NCBI RefSeq assembly: GCF_039839375.1
Contig: NZ_JBDOQU010000003.1
Location: forward strand, 62,001-126,000
Length of the DNA: 64,000 nt
Reading direction: 5' to 3'
DNA from: JBDOQU01 sp039839375
GTDB lineage: Bacteria > Pseudomonadota > Alphaproteobacteria > DSM-16000 > Inquilinaceae
In this document: piece after piece, positions 25,503-33,664 of the stretch
Layout: each line of letters opens with the position of its first letter
Position numbering within the stretch: position 1 is the first letter of the stretch
Notes under the pieces: generated by a model
Told to the model about the DNA's origin: nothing
What the model saw: only the letters and a program-made list of their open reading frames with translations
Database searches by the model: none
Made by a program: the position numbers and the translations under genes

Positions 25503-26168
25503 TCATTCCAGCGCCTGCCTCAATGCCGCGGCGGCGGCGATCGGGGCAAGCGGCAGGCTCGCCGCCAGAAGCCCTGCCAGCAGCAGCAGGTGCGGCCGGG
25601 CGGGCAGGCCTGTCAGCGACGCCTCGATGGCGCCGACGGCGAAGATCAGGACCGGCGCGAAGAGTGGCAGGATCAGGAGGGAGATCAGCACGCCTCCGCG
25701 CCGCGCGCCCAGCGTCAGCGCCGCGCCTATCGCGCCCAGCAGGCTCAGGGTCGGCGTACCCAGCGCCAGCGTGGCGACTAGCGGCGCGAAACCCTCCGCC
25801 GGCAGGTTCAGCAGCAGGGCCAGGATCGGAGCGGCCAGGATCAGCGGCAGGCCGGTGACCAGCCAGTGCGCGGCGACCTTCGCCAGCACGACCGCCTCCA
25901 GCGGCAGGGGGGAGAGCGCCAGCAGATCCAGCCCGCCATCCTCATGATCGTTGGCGAACAGCCGCTCCAGCGACAGGAGGGATGCCAGAAGGGCGCAGAC
26001 CCACAGGACCCCCGCCGCGATGCGGGCCAGGATTTCGCTTTCCGGGCCAACGGCCAGCGGGAACAGGGCCACGGTCACGACGAAGAACATGACGGCCACG
26101 GTGGCGTCGGTGCCGGCCCGAAGCGCCAGCCGCGCGTCGCGGCGGACCAGAAGGAGGAACTGGATCAT
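25503..26168 (-). CDS. ccmB: Heme exporter protein CcmB
   Basis: Membrane subunit of the CcmAB ABC complex, 221 residues, about six helices. Typical marks are LLRRDARLALR-like start (LLVRRDARLALRAG) and LFANDHEDGGLDLLALSPLPLEAVVLAKVAAHW. Its ATG overlaps the ccmA stop (ATGA). Confidence 0.94.
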   Translation of the reverse strand: MIQFLLLVRRDARLALRAGTDATVAVMFFVVTVALFPLAVGPESEILARIAAGVLWVCALLASLLSLERLFANDHEDGGLDLLALSPLPLEAVVLAKVAAHWLVTGLPLILAAPILALLLNLPAEGFAPLVATLALGTPTLSLLGAIGAALTLGARRGGVLISLLILPLFAPVLIFAVGAIEASLTGLPARPHLLLLAGLLAASLPLAPIAAAAALRQALE

Positions 26169-26848
26169 TCCGTCCCCCAGGAGGACGCCGGATCGACCGA
26201 AAAGGCATCCAGATCGATATTGAGTGCGCCGGGCAGCGCCACCGGCATATGGGTCGCCAGCACCACGATCCCGCCCCGGTCCCGGTGGCGGGCGACCATG
26301 ACTTCAAGCCGGGAGACCGATGCGGCGTCCAGCCCTACCGTAGGCTCGTCCAGAAGCCAGAGCGCACCCGGTGACGCCAGAAGCCGCGCCAGCCCCAGTC
26401 GCCGTTTCTGGCCGGAGGAAAGATAGCGGCCGAGCACGTCGCGAAGCGGGGAGAGATCGAAATCCTCAAGCGCGCGTTCGGCGCGCGCTGCGGCTTCTCT
26501 CGGCTCGTGCAGCGCCGCCCAGAAGGACAGCGTCTCGAACGCCGTCAGCCCCGCCTTCACCCCGTCGGCATGGCCGACATAGGCGATGCGCGCCCGATGG
26601 GCGTCCGAATCTTCGGAGATGGGACGGCCGCGCCAGGACAGGGTCCCGGCGAAGGGCCGGGACAGGCCCGCCAGCAGGCGCAGCAGGCTGGACTTCCCGC
26701 TGCCGTTCGCCCCGGTCAACGCCAGCGCGTCCCCCGCCTCGATCGCGAAGCCCAGACCATCGAACACCATCCGTCCGCCGCGCAGGCAGGCGAGGTCAGT
26801 TGCGGCGAAGGTCGGCGGGGAAGGATCGGCAGTCACGGGGAAAGGCAT
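26165..26848 (-). CDS. ccmA: Heme exporter ATP-binding protein CcmA
   Basis: ATPase of the CcmABCD complex, 227 residues: Walker A GANGSGKSS (46-54), signature YLSSGQKRR and Walker B LWLLDEP. It uses ATP to release heme-loaded CcmE. First gene of the nine-gene ccm operon. The start is taken at the ATG 26848; the frame is open to 26950 but that extension is low-GC and not ABC-like, and no clear ribosome site marks either. Confidence 0.92.
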   Translation of the reverse strand: MPFPVTADPSPPTFAATDLACLRGGRMVFDGLGFAIEAGDALALTGANGSGKSSLLRLLAGLSRPFAGTLSWRGRPISEDSDAHRARIAYVGHADGVKAGLTAFETLSFWAALHEPREAAARAERALEDFDLSPLRDVLGRYLSSGQKRRLGLARLLASPGALWLLDEPTVGLDAASVSRLEVMVARHRDRGGIVVLATHMPVALPGALNIDLDAFSVDPASSWGTE

Positions 26849-26982
26849 ATAGCACGAAGGGCGGCAACGTCCGGCCCAAAAGCAGGACGGACTCCGAAGA
26901 GCCCTCTTGCGAATATCGGATTTTACCGTGAGGCGCGCATCACGGTACACTTCGTGGTTGAGATGGCCAAGGGGATGAGATT

Positions 26983-27237
26983 ATGAGGCGAATTTCTCTG
27001 ATTGCCGCGATTGTCACATCCTTGCTGGCGCTGACGGCGTGCAAGGATGGTAAAATCTATACGCTTTACAGGAACTCCCCGCTTGATCCCTCAATGCGCA
27101 TCCACATGGCGACGTTCGACGCAGGCGAGCCCGGCGACTATAACCAAGCTAACTGTGAGATAACCAAGGACCTGTTCATTAACTTTCCGGGCGTTACTGC
27201 CCGGTATTGGTGCGAGAAAGGACGGTACCGGGAATAA
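26983..27237 (+). CDS. Small predicted lipoprotein
   Basis: An 84-residue protein with a lipoprotein signal (MRRISLIAAIVTSLLALTAC; lipobox LTAC, lipidated C20). The mature part has two further cysteines (in ANCEI and YWCEK) that could form a disulfide. I do not recognise a family. GC is near 50 percent, lower than the ccm operon to its left, marking the edge of an accessory patch. Confidence 0.65.
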   Translation: MRRISLIAAIVTSLLALTACKDGKIYTLYRNSPLDPSMRIHMATFDAGEPGDYNQANCEITKDLFINFPGVTARYWCEKGRYRE

Positions 27238-27680
27238 ATGCCGTCCGTAGCCATGCCAATCCTCACGTCACGATCGATTTCATGCGTATTCGATAACTCC
27301 AGCGACGACCGGGCGTTCGACGGCGGTTCAAGGCATCGGGTCTGTGGCAAGTATCGCAACTCAAAAAGAAGGGCCACCGCGGGGGCTATGCGGTGGCCGA
27401 AGCGCGACCAGTCCGGGGGAGGCTGGCGGAGACGGTGCGCGCGTCTCCTGTCTTCCGGGGAGTCGACGAACCGCCTGAGCGCTTCGCCCATGGTCAGGGG
27501 ACCATATTGCTTGTGGATAAAGTCGCCGCCGAAAGTGGCGAAACTAAGATGGTTGGTTAATTGGTTAACAATCTTTGATATAGATTGATCGTTGCTCAGT
27601 TTGAGCAGCTATCTTTGTCCAGACACCCTAGATTGCATTCAACCGTTGACTTATACCGGATTTGAATTCAGTCATTTCAT
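27238..27680. other. 443-base gap without a convincing gene
   Basis: Open frames exist on both strands (for example minus-strand 27138-27491) but they overlap the lipoprotein gene or lack ribosome sites and protein-like composition. The left part is GC-rich and contains a minus-strand hairpin with a T-run; from about 27530 the DNA becomes AT-rich, continuing into the DUF3800 gene. It may be the scar of a lost gene at an island boundary. Confidence 0.5.
27364..27398 (-). terminator. Rho-independent-type terminator on the minus strand
   Basis: A perfect 9-base stem (27372-27380 with 27390-27398) around a 9-base loop. On the minus strand it is followed by CTTCTTTTTG, the layout of an intrinsic terminator. 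The nearest minus-strand gene that could use it is the nucleotidyltransferase 1.3 kb upstream, so it may have served a gene now missing. Confidence 0.5.
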
Positions 27681-28517
27681 ATGAGCGTTCAATTCGTTGC
27701 ATATATTGATGAAGCAGGTGACGAAGGGTTTGGTAAGCTTAAAGCCGAAGCTTCTTCAGCCCAATCGAAGTGGCTTGTGCTAGGAGGTATTTTAGTACGA
27801 TCTAATATAGATAAAAATTTGCCCGAATGGCGCGACGATATAATGAGTAAATTTCCTAATAAGAAGAATCGCGATATTCACTTTCGTCATTTGAATCATG
27901 CTCAAAAAGTCGTAGCCAGTGAGTATTTATCAAATAAACAATTTGGAATTTGTTGCGTATGTTCAAACAAAATTACTTTGCTTGATTCAAGTCAGTCCGT
28001 AAAAATTTTTAAACAGAAAGGGTATTTGTATAATTATCTGACCAGATATTTGCTAGAAAGATTGACGTGGGCTGTACGCGATTTCGCCAACCGAACAACT
28101 CAGTCCACAGAATTGAGAATAGTATTCTCTCGTAGAAGCGGCACAGACTATCAATCCATGCGAGAATATTTAATTCTGATGCGTGACGGCCGTGAGCGGA
28201 TACGGCCAATCAGAAGCATAGATTGGACAGTATTTTCACCTGATAACATAAAGGTAGAAAACCATTCGCGTTGGGCCGGACTCCAACTCGCTGATGTCGT
28301 CACAAGTGCGACGGCTGCGGGGTTGGAGCCCAACATCTTCGGCAATTATGAGCCGCGTTATGCTACTGCCTTTGCTAAACGCTTTATCTCCAGACAAAGA
28401 AGTATCCTTGACTGTGGTCTAACGCTTATTCCCCAAATAGGAAAATCCCCATTGGATGCTCAACAGCGCGATTTCATCAATGGATTATGTGAGAAGTGGC
28501 AGGCCCCTGGACCCTGA
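27681..28517 (+). CDS. DUF3800 domain-containing protein
   Basis: A 278-residue protein with the DUF3800 N-terminal motif YIDEAGDEG (8-16; D10, E11), an internal WLVLGGILV strand and the C-terminal WAGLQLADVVTSA motif, matching the family ends that supply acidic residues of a predicted RNase H-like fold. Function is not established; members are common in accessory and defence-associated regions. GC is about 40 percent with many AT-ending codons, very unlike its neighbours, so recent horizontal acquisition is likely. It stands alone, with no obvious operon partner. Confidence 0.85.
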   Translation: MSVQFVAYIDEAGDEGFGKLKAEASSAQSKWLVLGGILVRSNIDKNLPEWRDDIMSKFPNKKNRDIHFRHLNHAQKVVASEYLSNKQFGICCVCSNKITLLDSSQSVKIFKQKGYLYNYLTRYLLERLTWAVRDFANRTTQSTELRIVFSRRSGTDYQSMREYLILMRDGRERIRPIRSIDWTVFSPDNIKVENHSRWAGLQLADVVTSATAAGLEPNIFGNYEPRYATAFAKRFISRQRSILDCGLTLIPQIGKSPLDAQQRDFINGLCEKWQAPGP

Positions 28518-28681
28518 TGCACGCCGCTAGGACGCTGCTGCCGCGAAGGCAACTCGAGCTTTCTCCAGCGCTTGCCTGCCACCTATAAAACTAGGCTCTT
28601 TTTGATTGAGAATCAAGGGGTTGATAACTTATTGAAGTGATTCGATTTTTTGACTCATCGAGATTTTTTCGTCTCCGGAAA

Positions 28682-29005
28682 TCAGAAAATGATAGGATCC
28701 TCTAAGGCAACGACCCGATCCCTTTCGATGCTGCGCCGAAGGGCCTGTTTCTTCACCGGTTCGGTAACCAGGTCCACATGACGGTCGAGGATGACGGAAA
28801 GTCGGATGCCCAAGGTTTCCATGGTCCCGAAATAGGCCAATCCCTGTTTCGCGTCGTCGCGCAGCTTCACGACGATATCCACGTCCGATCCTTCCGAGTC
28901 GTCGCCACGCGCGACGGAGCCGAAAAGCGACAGGCTCGCGACGCCGGAAGCGGCAAGCTCGTCACGGTGGCTTCTGAGCGTCTCCACGATTCGATCGCGT
29001 ATCAT
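28682..29005 (-). CDS. MNT-type nucleotidyltransferase domain protein (orphan)
   Basis: A 107-residue minimal nucleotidyltransferase with the GSVARGDDSEGSDVDIVV signature (G29, S30; metal-binding D41, D43). Such proteins are usually antitoxins (MntA) that AMPylate a HEPN toxin encoded next to them. No HEPN/DUF86 gene is seen: the next 164 bases are non-coding and low-GC, then comes the DUF3800 gene on the other strand. It could be an orphan antitoxin or have another role. GC is moderate. Confidence 0.85.
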   Translation of the reverse strand: MIRDRIVETLRSHRDELAASGVASLSLFGSVARGDDSEGSDVDIVVKLRDDAKQGLAYFGTMETLGIRLSVILDRHVDLVTEPVKKQALRRSIERDRVVALEDPIIF

Positions 29006-29052
29006 GGCCCTGATCCTACACCATATCGCGCCATGGGATCATCGATCGTCGC

Positions 29053-30285
29053 TCACCCCAACGTCCGGCGGTCGTCGATGGTTTTGCCGTCATTGGGCAG
29101 GGAGCCGGGGGCGGCGAGGGTCACCGTGCCGCGCAGCTTGGTGAGCGATTGCAGCGTCTCCGCGAGTTTCTCCGCCAGCCCCGGCGAAGGGTCGGCAGCC
29201 TCGGCGGTGAGGGTCATGCGATCCTGGCCGTCGGGCGCGTCGACGGTCAGGCGGCCTCGGGAGAGATCGTGACGCTTCAGCGTCTCGGCCACCTGGCCCG
29301 GATGGACGAACATGCCGCGGACCTTGGTCGTCTGGTCGGCTCGGCCCATCCAGCCCCTGATCCGCCGGTTGGTGCGGCCGCAGGGGCTGGTTCCGAGCAG
29401 GAAGGCCGAAAGGTCGCCGGTCGCGAACCGGATCAGCGGATAGGCGGGAGAGAAGGTGGTGACCACGACCTCGCCTACCTCGCCCTCCGGCGCCGGGTCG
29501 CCGGTGCCGGGGCGCACGATCTCCACGATTACGCCCTCGGCCAGCACCAGCCCCTCCCGCGCCGGCGTCTCATAGGCGACGAGGCCCAGATCGGCGGTGC
29601 CGTAGCCCTGGAAGACATCGATGCCGCGCCCTTCGTAGAACGTCTTCAGGGGCGGCAGCAGCGGCCCGCCGGAGACATGGCCGATGCGAATCGACGTGGT
29701 GTCCAGCCCCAGCTCGTCCCCTTTCTCCAGGATGATCTTCAGGAAATCCGGCGTGCCGATATAGCCCTTGGGCCTTATGTCGGCGATGGCGCGGGCCTGA
29801 AGCTCCGTATTGCCGACGCCGGCCGGCACCACCGCGCAGCCCAGCGCCTGGGCGCCCGTCTCGAACATCGCGCCGGCCGGGGTGAAATGGTAGGAAAAGC
29901 AATTATGCGCCACGTCGCCCCGGCGGAATCCGGTGGCGTGAAGCGCGCGCGCCGTCCGCCAGTAATCCTCGCCATCGCCTTCCGGGTCGTAGATCGGGCC
30001 GGGGGAGGCGTAGATGCGCCGGGCGCGGCCGGGCGCGACCGTCGCCAGCCCGCCGAAGGGCGGATCGGCGCGCTGCATCTCCGGCAGGTCGGATTTGCGG
30101 ATGACCGGCAGGGCGGCCAGCGCCTCCCGGCTCACGATCGCTTCCGGATCCACCGCCTGGAGCAGCCGCGCATAGGCCGGCGCATGGGTGCGGGCATGGG
30201 CGATCTGGCCCGGCAGGGCCGCCATCAGCGCCGCCTCCCGCACCTCCGGATCGCGGGTTTCCAGCTCGTCGTAATGATCGGTCAT
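29053..30285 (-). CDS. PaaK-like phenylacetate-CoA ligase family protein (AMP-forming)
   Basis: A 410-residue adenylate-forming enzyme of the PaaK branch, with FSYHFTPAGAMFETGAQALGC, the VFQGYGTADLGLVAYE acid/adenine-binding block and the C-terminal hinge GRADQTTKVRGMFVHPGQVAE. It should activate an aromatic or other carboxylate to a CoA thioester. It lies at the end of a minus-strand run with a LIV-type importer and a second acyl-CoA ligase upstream, and its ATG overlaps the stop of the Rsm22-like gene. The exact substrate is unknown. Confidence 0.85.
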   Translation of the reverse strand: MTDHYDELETRDPEVREAALMAALPGQIAHARTHAPAYARLLQAVDPEAIVSREALAALPVIRKSDLPEMQRADPPFGGLATVAPGRARRIYASPGPIYDPEGDGEDYWRTARALHATGFRRGDVAHNCFSYHFTPAGAMFETGAQALGCAVVPAGVGNTELQARAIADIRPKGYIGTPDFLKIILEKGDELGLDTTSIRIGHVSGGPLLPPLKTFYEGRGIDVFQGYGTADLGLVAYETPAREGLVLAEGVIVEIVRPGTGDPAPEGEVGEVVVTTFSPAYPLIRFATGDLSAFLLGTSPCGRTNRRIRGWMGRADQTTKVRGMFVHPGQVAETLKRHDLSRGRLTVDAPDGQDRMTLTAEAADPSPGLAEKLAETLQSLTKLRGTVTLAAPGSLPNDGKTIDDRRTLG

Positions 30286-31271
30286 CGCGGCGTCTCATCC
30301 TCCGGCGGCCAGGCATCGCCCCAGCCTGCCTGACGGGCGGCGCGATAGGAAGGCTTGTCCCGCTTGCCGACCGTCAGCCGCTCGAGCCGGCCCGCCCGGC
30401 AGAGATCCAGCGTCACATGGCCCTGCCGGCGCATCGGCGCGCGGACGATCCGTGCTTCGGCGGGGCGGGCGGCGAGCTCGCCCTTCGCCACCGCGACGTA
30501 GCTGAATTTCTCGATGTCATGGTCCAGCGTCCCGGCCACCAGCCGGCGATGGGTCGTTCCCCGCCGGAAGCGGGTCGGCATGTGGCACCAGTCATCGTCG
30601 GACATCGGACAGGCCAGCGCGTGGGGGCAGGGCGCGACGGGCTGTCCTCCCACCTCGATCAGCAGCGCCCGCGCACGCCTGACGGCGTCGAACCCGCGCC
30701 GGCTGCCGGCCTCTATCACGATCACGCCCATCCGCGCCGCCGCGAAGGCCTGTGCAACCACGCGGTCCAGCGCCGGGGGCTCCAACTCGTTCAGCGCATA
30801 GCCGATCGTCACCAGGTCCACCGGCGGGAAGGACGTCGCGGTCAGGTCGCCTATGGTCCAGCGGAGCGCGGCCAGCGCCTCGTCCCCCGACAGGTGGGTC
30901 AGATCGCCGCCGATCGCCGCCATGCCGGCATCGCGCTCGATAGCCGCAAGGTCGGTGAGGGTGGGAAAGGCCGTGCGGGCGGCCCAGACCATCGCCCCGG
31001 TCCCCGCTCCGAGATCGAGCAGGCTTTGGGGCCGCGCACCCACCCAGCGCGCCGCGACCTCCGCCATCGCCGCTTCCGCCGCCGCCAGCGTCGCCGGCAT
31101 CCGGGTCAGCGCATAGGCCCGCCGCTCGCCCTCGCCACGCAGCAGCGGCCCGGGCGGACGCTCCGCCGCGCGGTAGCGGGCGGTCAGCGCCGCCGCGTCG
31201 GCGGGATCGGGGTGGGGGATGTCCAGGCGTTCCAGGGCCGCCGACAGCCGGTCGCCGGCTCCGACGCTCAT
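30282..31271 (-). CDS. Rsm22-like methyltransferase (small ribosomal subunit family)
   Basis: A 329-residue protein with a SAM-binding motif DLGAGTG (86-92) and the conserved cysteines of the Rsm22/METTL17 family: C215 and C221 (CPHALAC), C229 (DDDWCHMP) and a fourth in TLDLCRAG, thought to hold an iron-sulfur cluster. In mitochondria the homologue assists small-subunit assembly; the bacterial role is poorly known. The ATG at 31271 overlaps the creD stop and its own stop overlaps the PaaK-like ATG, so the three genes are tightly coupled. Confidence 0.88.
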   Translation of the reverse strand: MSVGAGDRLSAALERLDIPHPDPADAAALTARYRAAERPPGPLLRGEGERRAYALTRMPATLAAAEAAMAEVAARWVGARPQSLLDLGAGTGAMVWAARTAFPTLTDLAAIERDAGMAAIGGDLTHLSGDEALAALRWTIGDLTATSFPPVDLVTIGYALNELEPPALDRVVAQAFAAARMGVIVIEAGSRRGFDAVRRARALLIEVGGQPVAPCPHALACPMSDDDWCHMPTRFRRGTTHRRLVAGTLDHDIEKFSYVAVAKGELAARPAEARIVRAPMRRQGHVTLDLCRAGRLERLTVGKRDKPSYRAARQAGWGDAWPPEDETPR

Positions 31272-32683
31272 CCGCCGGTTTCCGCCGTCTCCGCCCCGTG
31301 CCAGTCGATCCGGCGGGTGGCGTACATCACCGCGCCCAGCCCGACGAACAGGCCGATCGAACCGATCATCAGCGCCAGATCCTCCAGTTGCAGCAGCAGG
31401 TAGAGCGCGGCATACAGCCCCGCCAGCACGGCCGCAAGCAATCCGGCCGGCCGCCACCCGCCCATGACCGCGCGGGCATAGAGTCCGATCTCCGTCACGA
31501 TGGCGGCCGTCCCCAGCGCGTAGGCGGGGCCGAAGCCGAACCTTTCGGCGAAGGACAGCAGCAGCAGGTAGAAGATGCAGAGCGCCAGCCCGACCAGGCC
31601 GTACTGGATGATGTGGACCCGCCGGCCGCGCGTCACCTCAAACAGGAAGAGCGCGGTGAAGGTGAAGACGACGAACAGCATGCCGTACTTCGCCGACCGC
31701 TCGACCTGCTGATAGGTGTCGACGGTCTGGTAGAGACGCACGCCGAAGGTCGATTCAGGCATGGCCAGGAACGGCGCGTCCCCTTCCACAGAGGAAAGCC
31801 AGCTTTGCGGATAGGATCGCCCGAAATAGGAGACCGACCATTGCGCGTCGAACCCTTCCTCCGTGATCGTGGAGCCTGAGGGCAGGAAGGCGCCGATGAA
31901 GCTGGGGTCGGGCCAGGGGGCGGCGACGGAGAGGTCGGTCTGGCGGCCGACCGGCGCGATCATGAAGCGGTCGGACCCGCGAAGGCTCAGCGACGTGGCG
32001 AAAGGCAACGCCTGCCCGCCCAGCGTCTCCAGCCCCGGTGTCCGCGCCCTGATCGCGCCATAGTCGGACCCGTAGGCCGGGCTGCCGCCGGGGACGAGGT
32101 AGTCGACGCCGCTGCTCGGCAGCGGCATCCGCACCCCCGGCTCGAACGGTATGGCGCGGTCGCCGACAGTGATGGAGATGCCGTCGTCGACGCTGCGCTG
32201 GTCGGTCAGCAGGAGGATGACCTCCGCCTGTCGCCACAATATCTCGACCTCGCGATCGGCCCAAAGATCGGCGGTCGGCGGGGTGATCGCGCCCTCGATC
32301 GACAGATCGACGGTATAGACCGCCGCCTCGAACAGGCCGCGCCGCCGGACCTCCGGCGCCAGCGTCGCCTCGGCCGATAGCTGGTCGGGCAGCACATAGG
32401 CCGTCTGGTCGATGACGGATGTCCGGCCCGTCGACGGGTCGGTCAGCGTCTCGCGATAAGGGATCGCCAGGATCGGCCCGATCACCGTCTGCGGATCGCC
32501 CCACGACCTTCCGATCTCCGCCACCGCCTGCCGGTACCGGCCCTGGCGCTCATGGATCACGTCCTCGATCATGAACAGCGGCAGCAGCATGACGACCGTC
32601 AGCACGCCGATCATCACGACCTTGAAGAGGGGCGACCGGACAAGGGCCGCGCGGCGGGACGGTCTGGGCGTTTCGGCGGTCAT
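31268..32683 (-). CDS. creD: Inner membrane protein CreD
   Basis: A 471-residue CreD-family protein: one N-terminal helix (about 20-40), a long periplasmic domain beginning with the family motif GRYRQAVAEIGRSWGDPQTVIGPILAIPY, then about five or six C-terminal helices (FVVFTFTALFLFEVTRGRRVHIIQYGLVG). CreD belongs to the CreBC envelope-stress regulon in enterobacteria, but no creB or creC gene is present here. The ATG at 32683 has a GAGGAA ribosome site. Confidence 0.92.
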   Translation of the reverse strand: MTAETPRPSRRAALVRSPLFKVVMIGVLTVVMLLPLFMIEDVIHERQGRYRQAVAEIGRSWGDPQTVIGPILAIPYRETLTDPSTGRTSVIDQTAYVLPDQLSAEATLAPEVRRRGLFEAAVYTVDLSIEGAITPPTADLWADREVEILWRQAEVILLLTDQRSVDDGISITVGDRAIPFEPGVRMPLPSSGVDYLVPGGSPAYGSDYGAIRARTPGLETLGGQALPFATSLSLRGSDRFMIAPVGRQTDLSVAAPWPDPSFIGAFLPSGSTITEEGFDAQWSVSYFGRSYPQSWLSSVEGDAPFLAMPESTFGVRLYQTVDTYQQVERSAKYGMLFVVFTFTALFLFEVTRGRRVHIIQYGLVGLALCIFYLLLLSFAERFGFGPAYALGTAAIVTEIGLYARAVMGGWRPAGLLAAVLAGLYAALYLLLQLEDLALMIGSIGLFVGLGAVMYATRRIDWHGAETAETGG

Positions 32684-32767
32684 GGCGCGCAATTCCTCGG
32701 CCTTGGGACGAACGCCAGGATCATCGCCTGTCTCTCACGGCGATTTTGCGGCGGGAACCGGGCGGAA

Positions 32768-33607
32768 TCACAACCAACGCTTGCGGCGTTTGAAGCTCTT
32801 CAGGTTCTTGAAGCTCTTGCGGGCTTCGCCGCCGCCGCCGAGGTAGAATTCCTTCACGTCCTCATTGTCGCGCAGCGCCTCGGCCGCGCCGTCGAGCACG
32901 ACTTTGCCGTTCTCCATGATATAGCCGTAGCTGGCTGCCTGGAGCGCCATGCGGGCGTTCTGCTCCACCAGCAGGATGGTGATGCCAAGATCGCGGTTCA
33001 GCTTGCCGATGATGCCGAAGACCTCCTTCACCAGAAGGGGGGACAGGCCCATCGACGGCTCGTCCATCAGGATCAGCTTCGGCCGCGCCATCAGCGCTCG
33101 GCCGATCGCCAGCATCTGCTGCTCCCCGCCCGAAAGATAGCCGGCCAGGCCCGTCCGCTCCTTCAGCCGGGGGAAGTATTCGTAGACGCGATCGATGTCG
33201 TCGGCGATCTCCCGGTCACGGCGGGTATGCGCGCCCAGGCGCAGATTCTCGTGCGCCGTCATGTCCGCGATGATCCGCCGCCCCTCCATCACCTGGAAGA
33301 TGCCCTTGCGGACGATCGCGCCGGGATCCTGTCCGGTGATCGTCTTGCCCCGATAGGTGATGGAGCCGCGCGTGACCTCCCCATCCTCGGTCTTCAGAAG
33401 TCCGGATATCGCCTTCAGCGTCGTCGATTTGCCGGCCCCGTTGGCGCCCAGGAGAGCGACGATCTGGCCTTCCGGCACCTCCAGGCTGAGGCCGCGCAGC
33501 ACCAGGATCACGTCGTTGTAGACGACCTCGATATTGTTCACCGACAGGAGCGGCGGGGTCGCCGGGGCGGCGGCCTTCGGAGATTCGGCGGTCGCGATGT
33601 CGGTCAT
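32768..33607 (-). CDS. livF: LIV-type ABC transporter ATP-binding protein LivF (second system)
   Basis: ATPase of 279 residues: Walker A GANGAGKST (54-62), signature LSGGEQQ, Walker B LILMDEPSMGLSP, and VEQNARMAL. A 20-residue N-terminal extension and a basic C-terminus (FKNLKSFKRRKRWL) set it apart from the LivF at 2958 and are typical of HAAT systems that carry an acyl-CoA ligase in the operon. It is the last gene of livG-ligase-livH-livM-SBP-livF. Confidence 0.93.
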   Translation of the reverse strand: MTDIATAESPKAAAPATPPLLSVNNIEVVYNDVILVLRGLSLEVPEGQIVALLGANGAGKSTTLKAISGLLKTEDGEVTRGSITYRGKTITGQDPGAIVRKGIFQVMEGRRIIADMTAHENLRLGAHTRRDREIADDIDRVYEYFPRLKERTGLAGYLSGGEQQMLAIGRALMARPKLILMDEPSMGLSPLLVKEVFGIIGKLNRDLGITILLVEQNARMALQAASYGYIMENGKVVLDGAAEALRDNEDVKEFYLGGGGEARKSFKNLKSFKRRKRWL

Positions 33608-33630
33608 GCTCTTTCCCTGGAAGGAAGGGC

Positions 33631-33656
33631 GGGGCGGCCGGCCTGCGGGCCGCCCC
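33631..33656 (-). terminator. GC-rich hairpin between SBP and livF genes
   Basis: Perfect 9-base arms (33631-33639 and 33648-33656) of only G and C, 8 bases after the binding-protein stop. No T-run follows on the minus strand beyond a mixed C/T stretch. It likely protects the binding-protein message or attenuates read-through into livF. Confidence 0.5.
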
Positions 33657-33664
33657 TCTCCGGC

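Noticed and set aside
27138..27491. Minus-strand 117-residue frame and plus-strand 27238-27588 frame
   Set aside because: One overlaps the lipoprotein gene and a terminator hairpin, neither has a ribosome site or a recognisable domain.
28682..29005. Complete HEPN-MNT toxin-antitoxin pair
   Set aside because: No HEPN/DUF86 gene on either side; only the nucleotidyltransferase half is seen.
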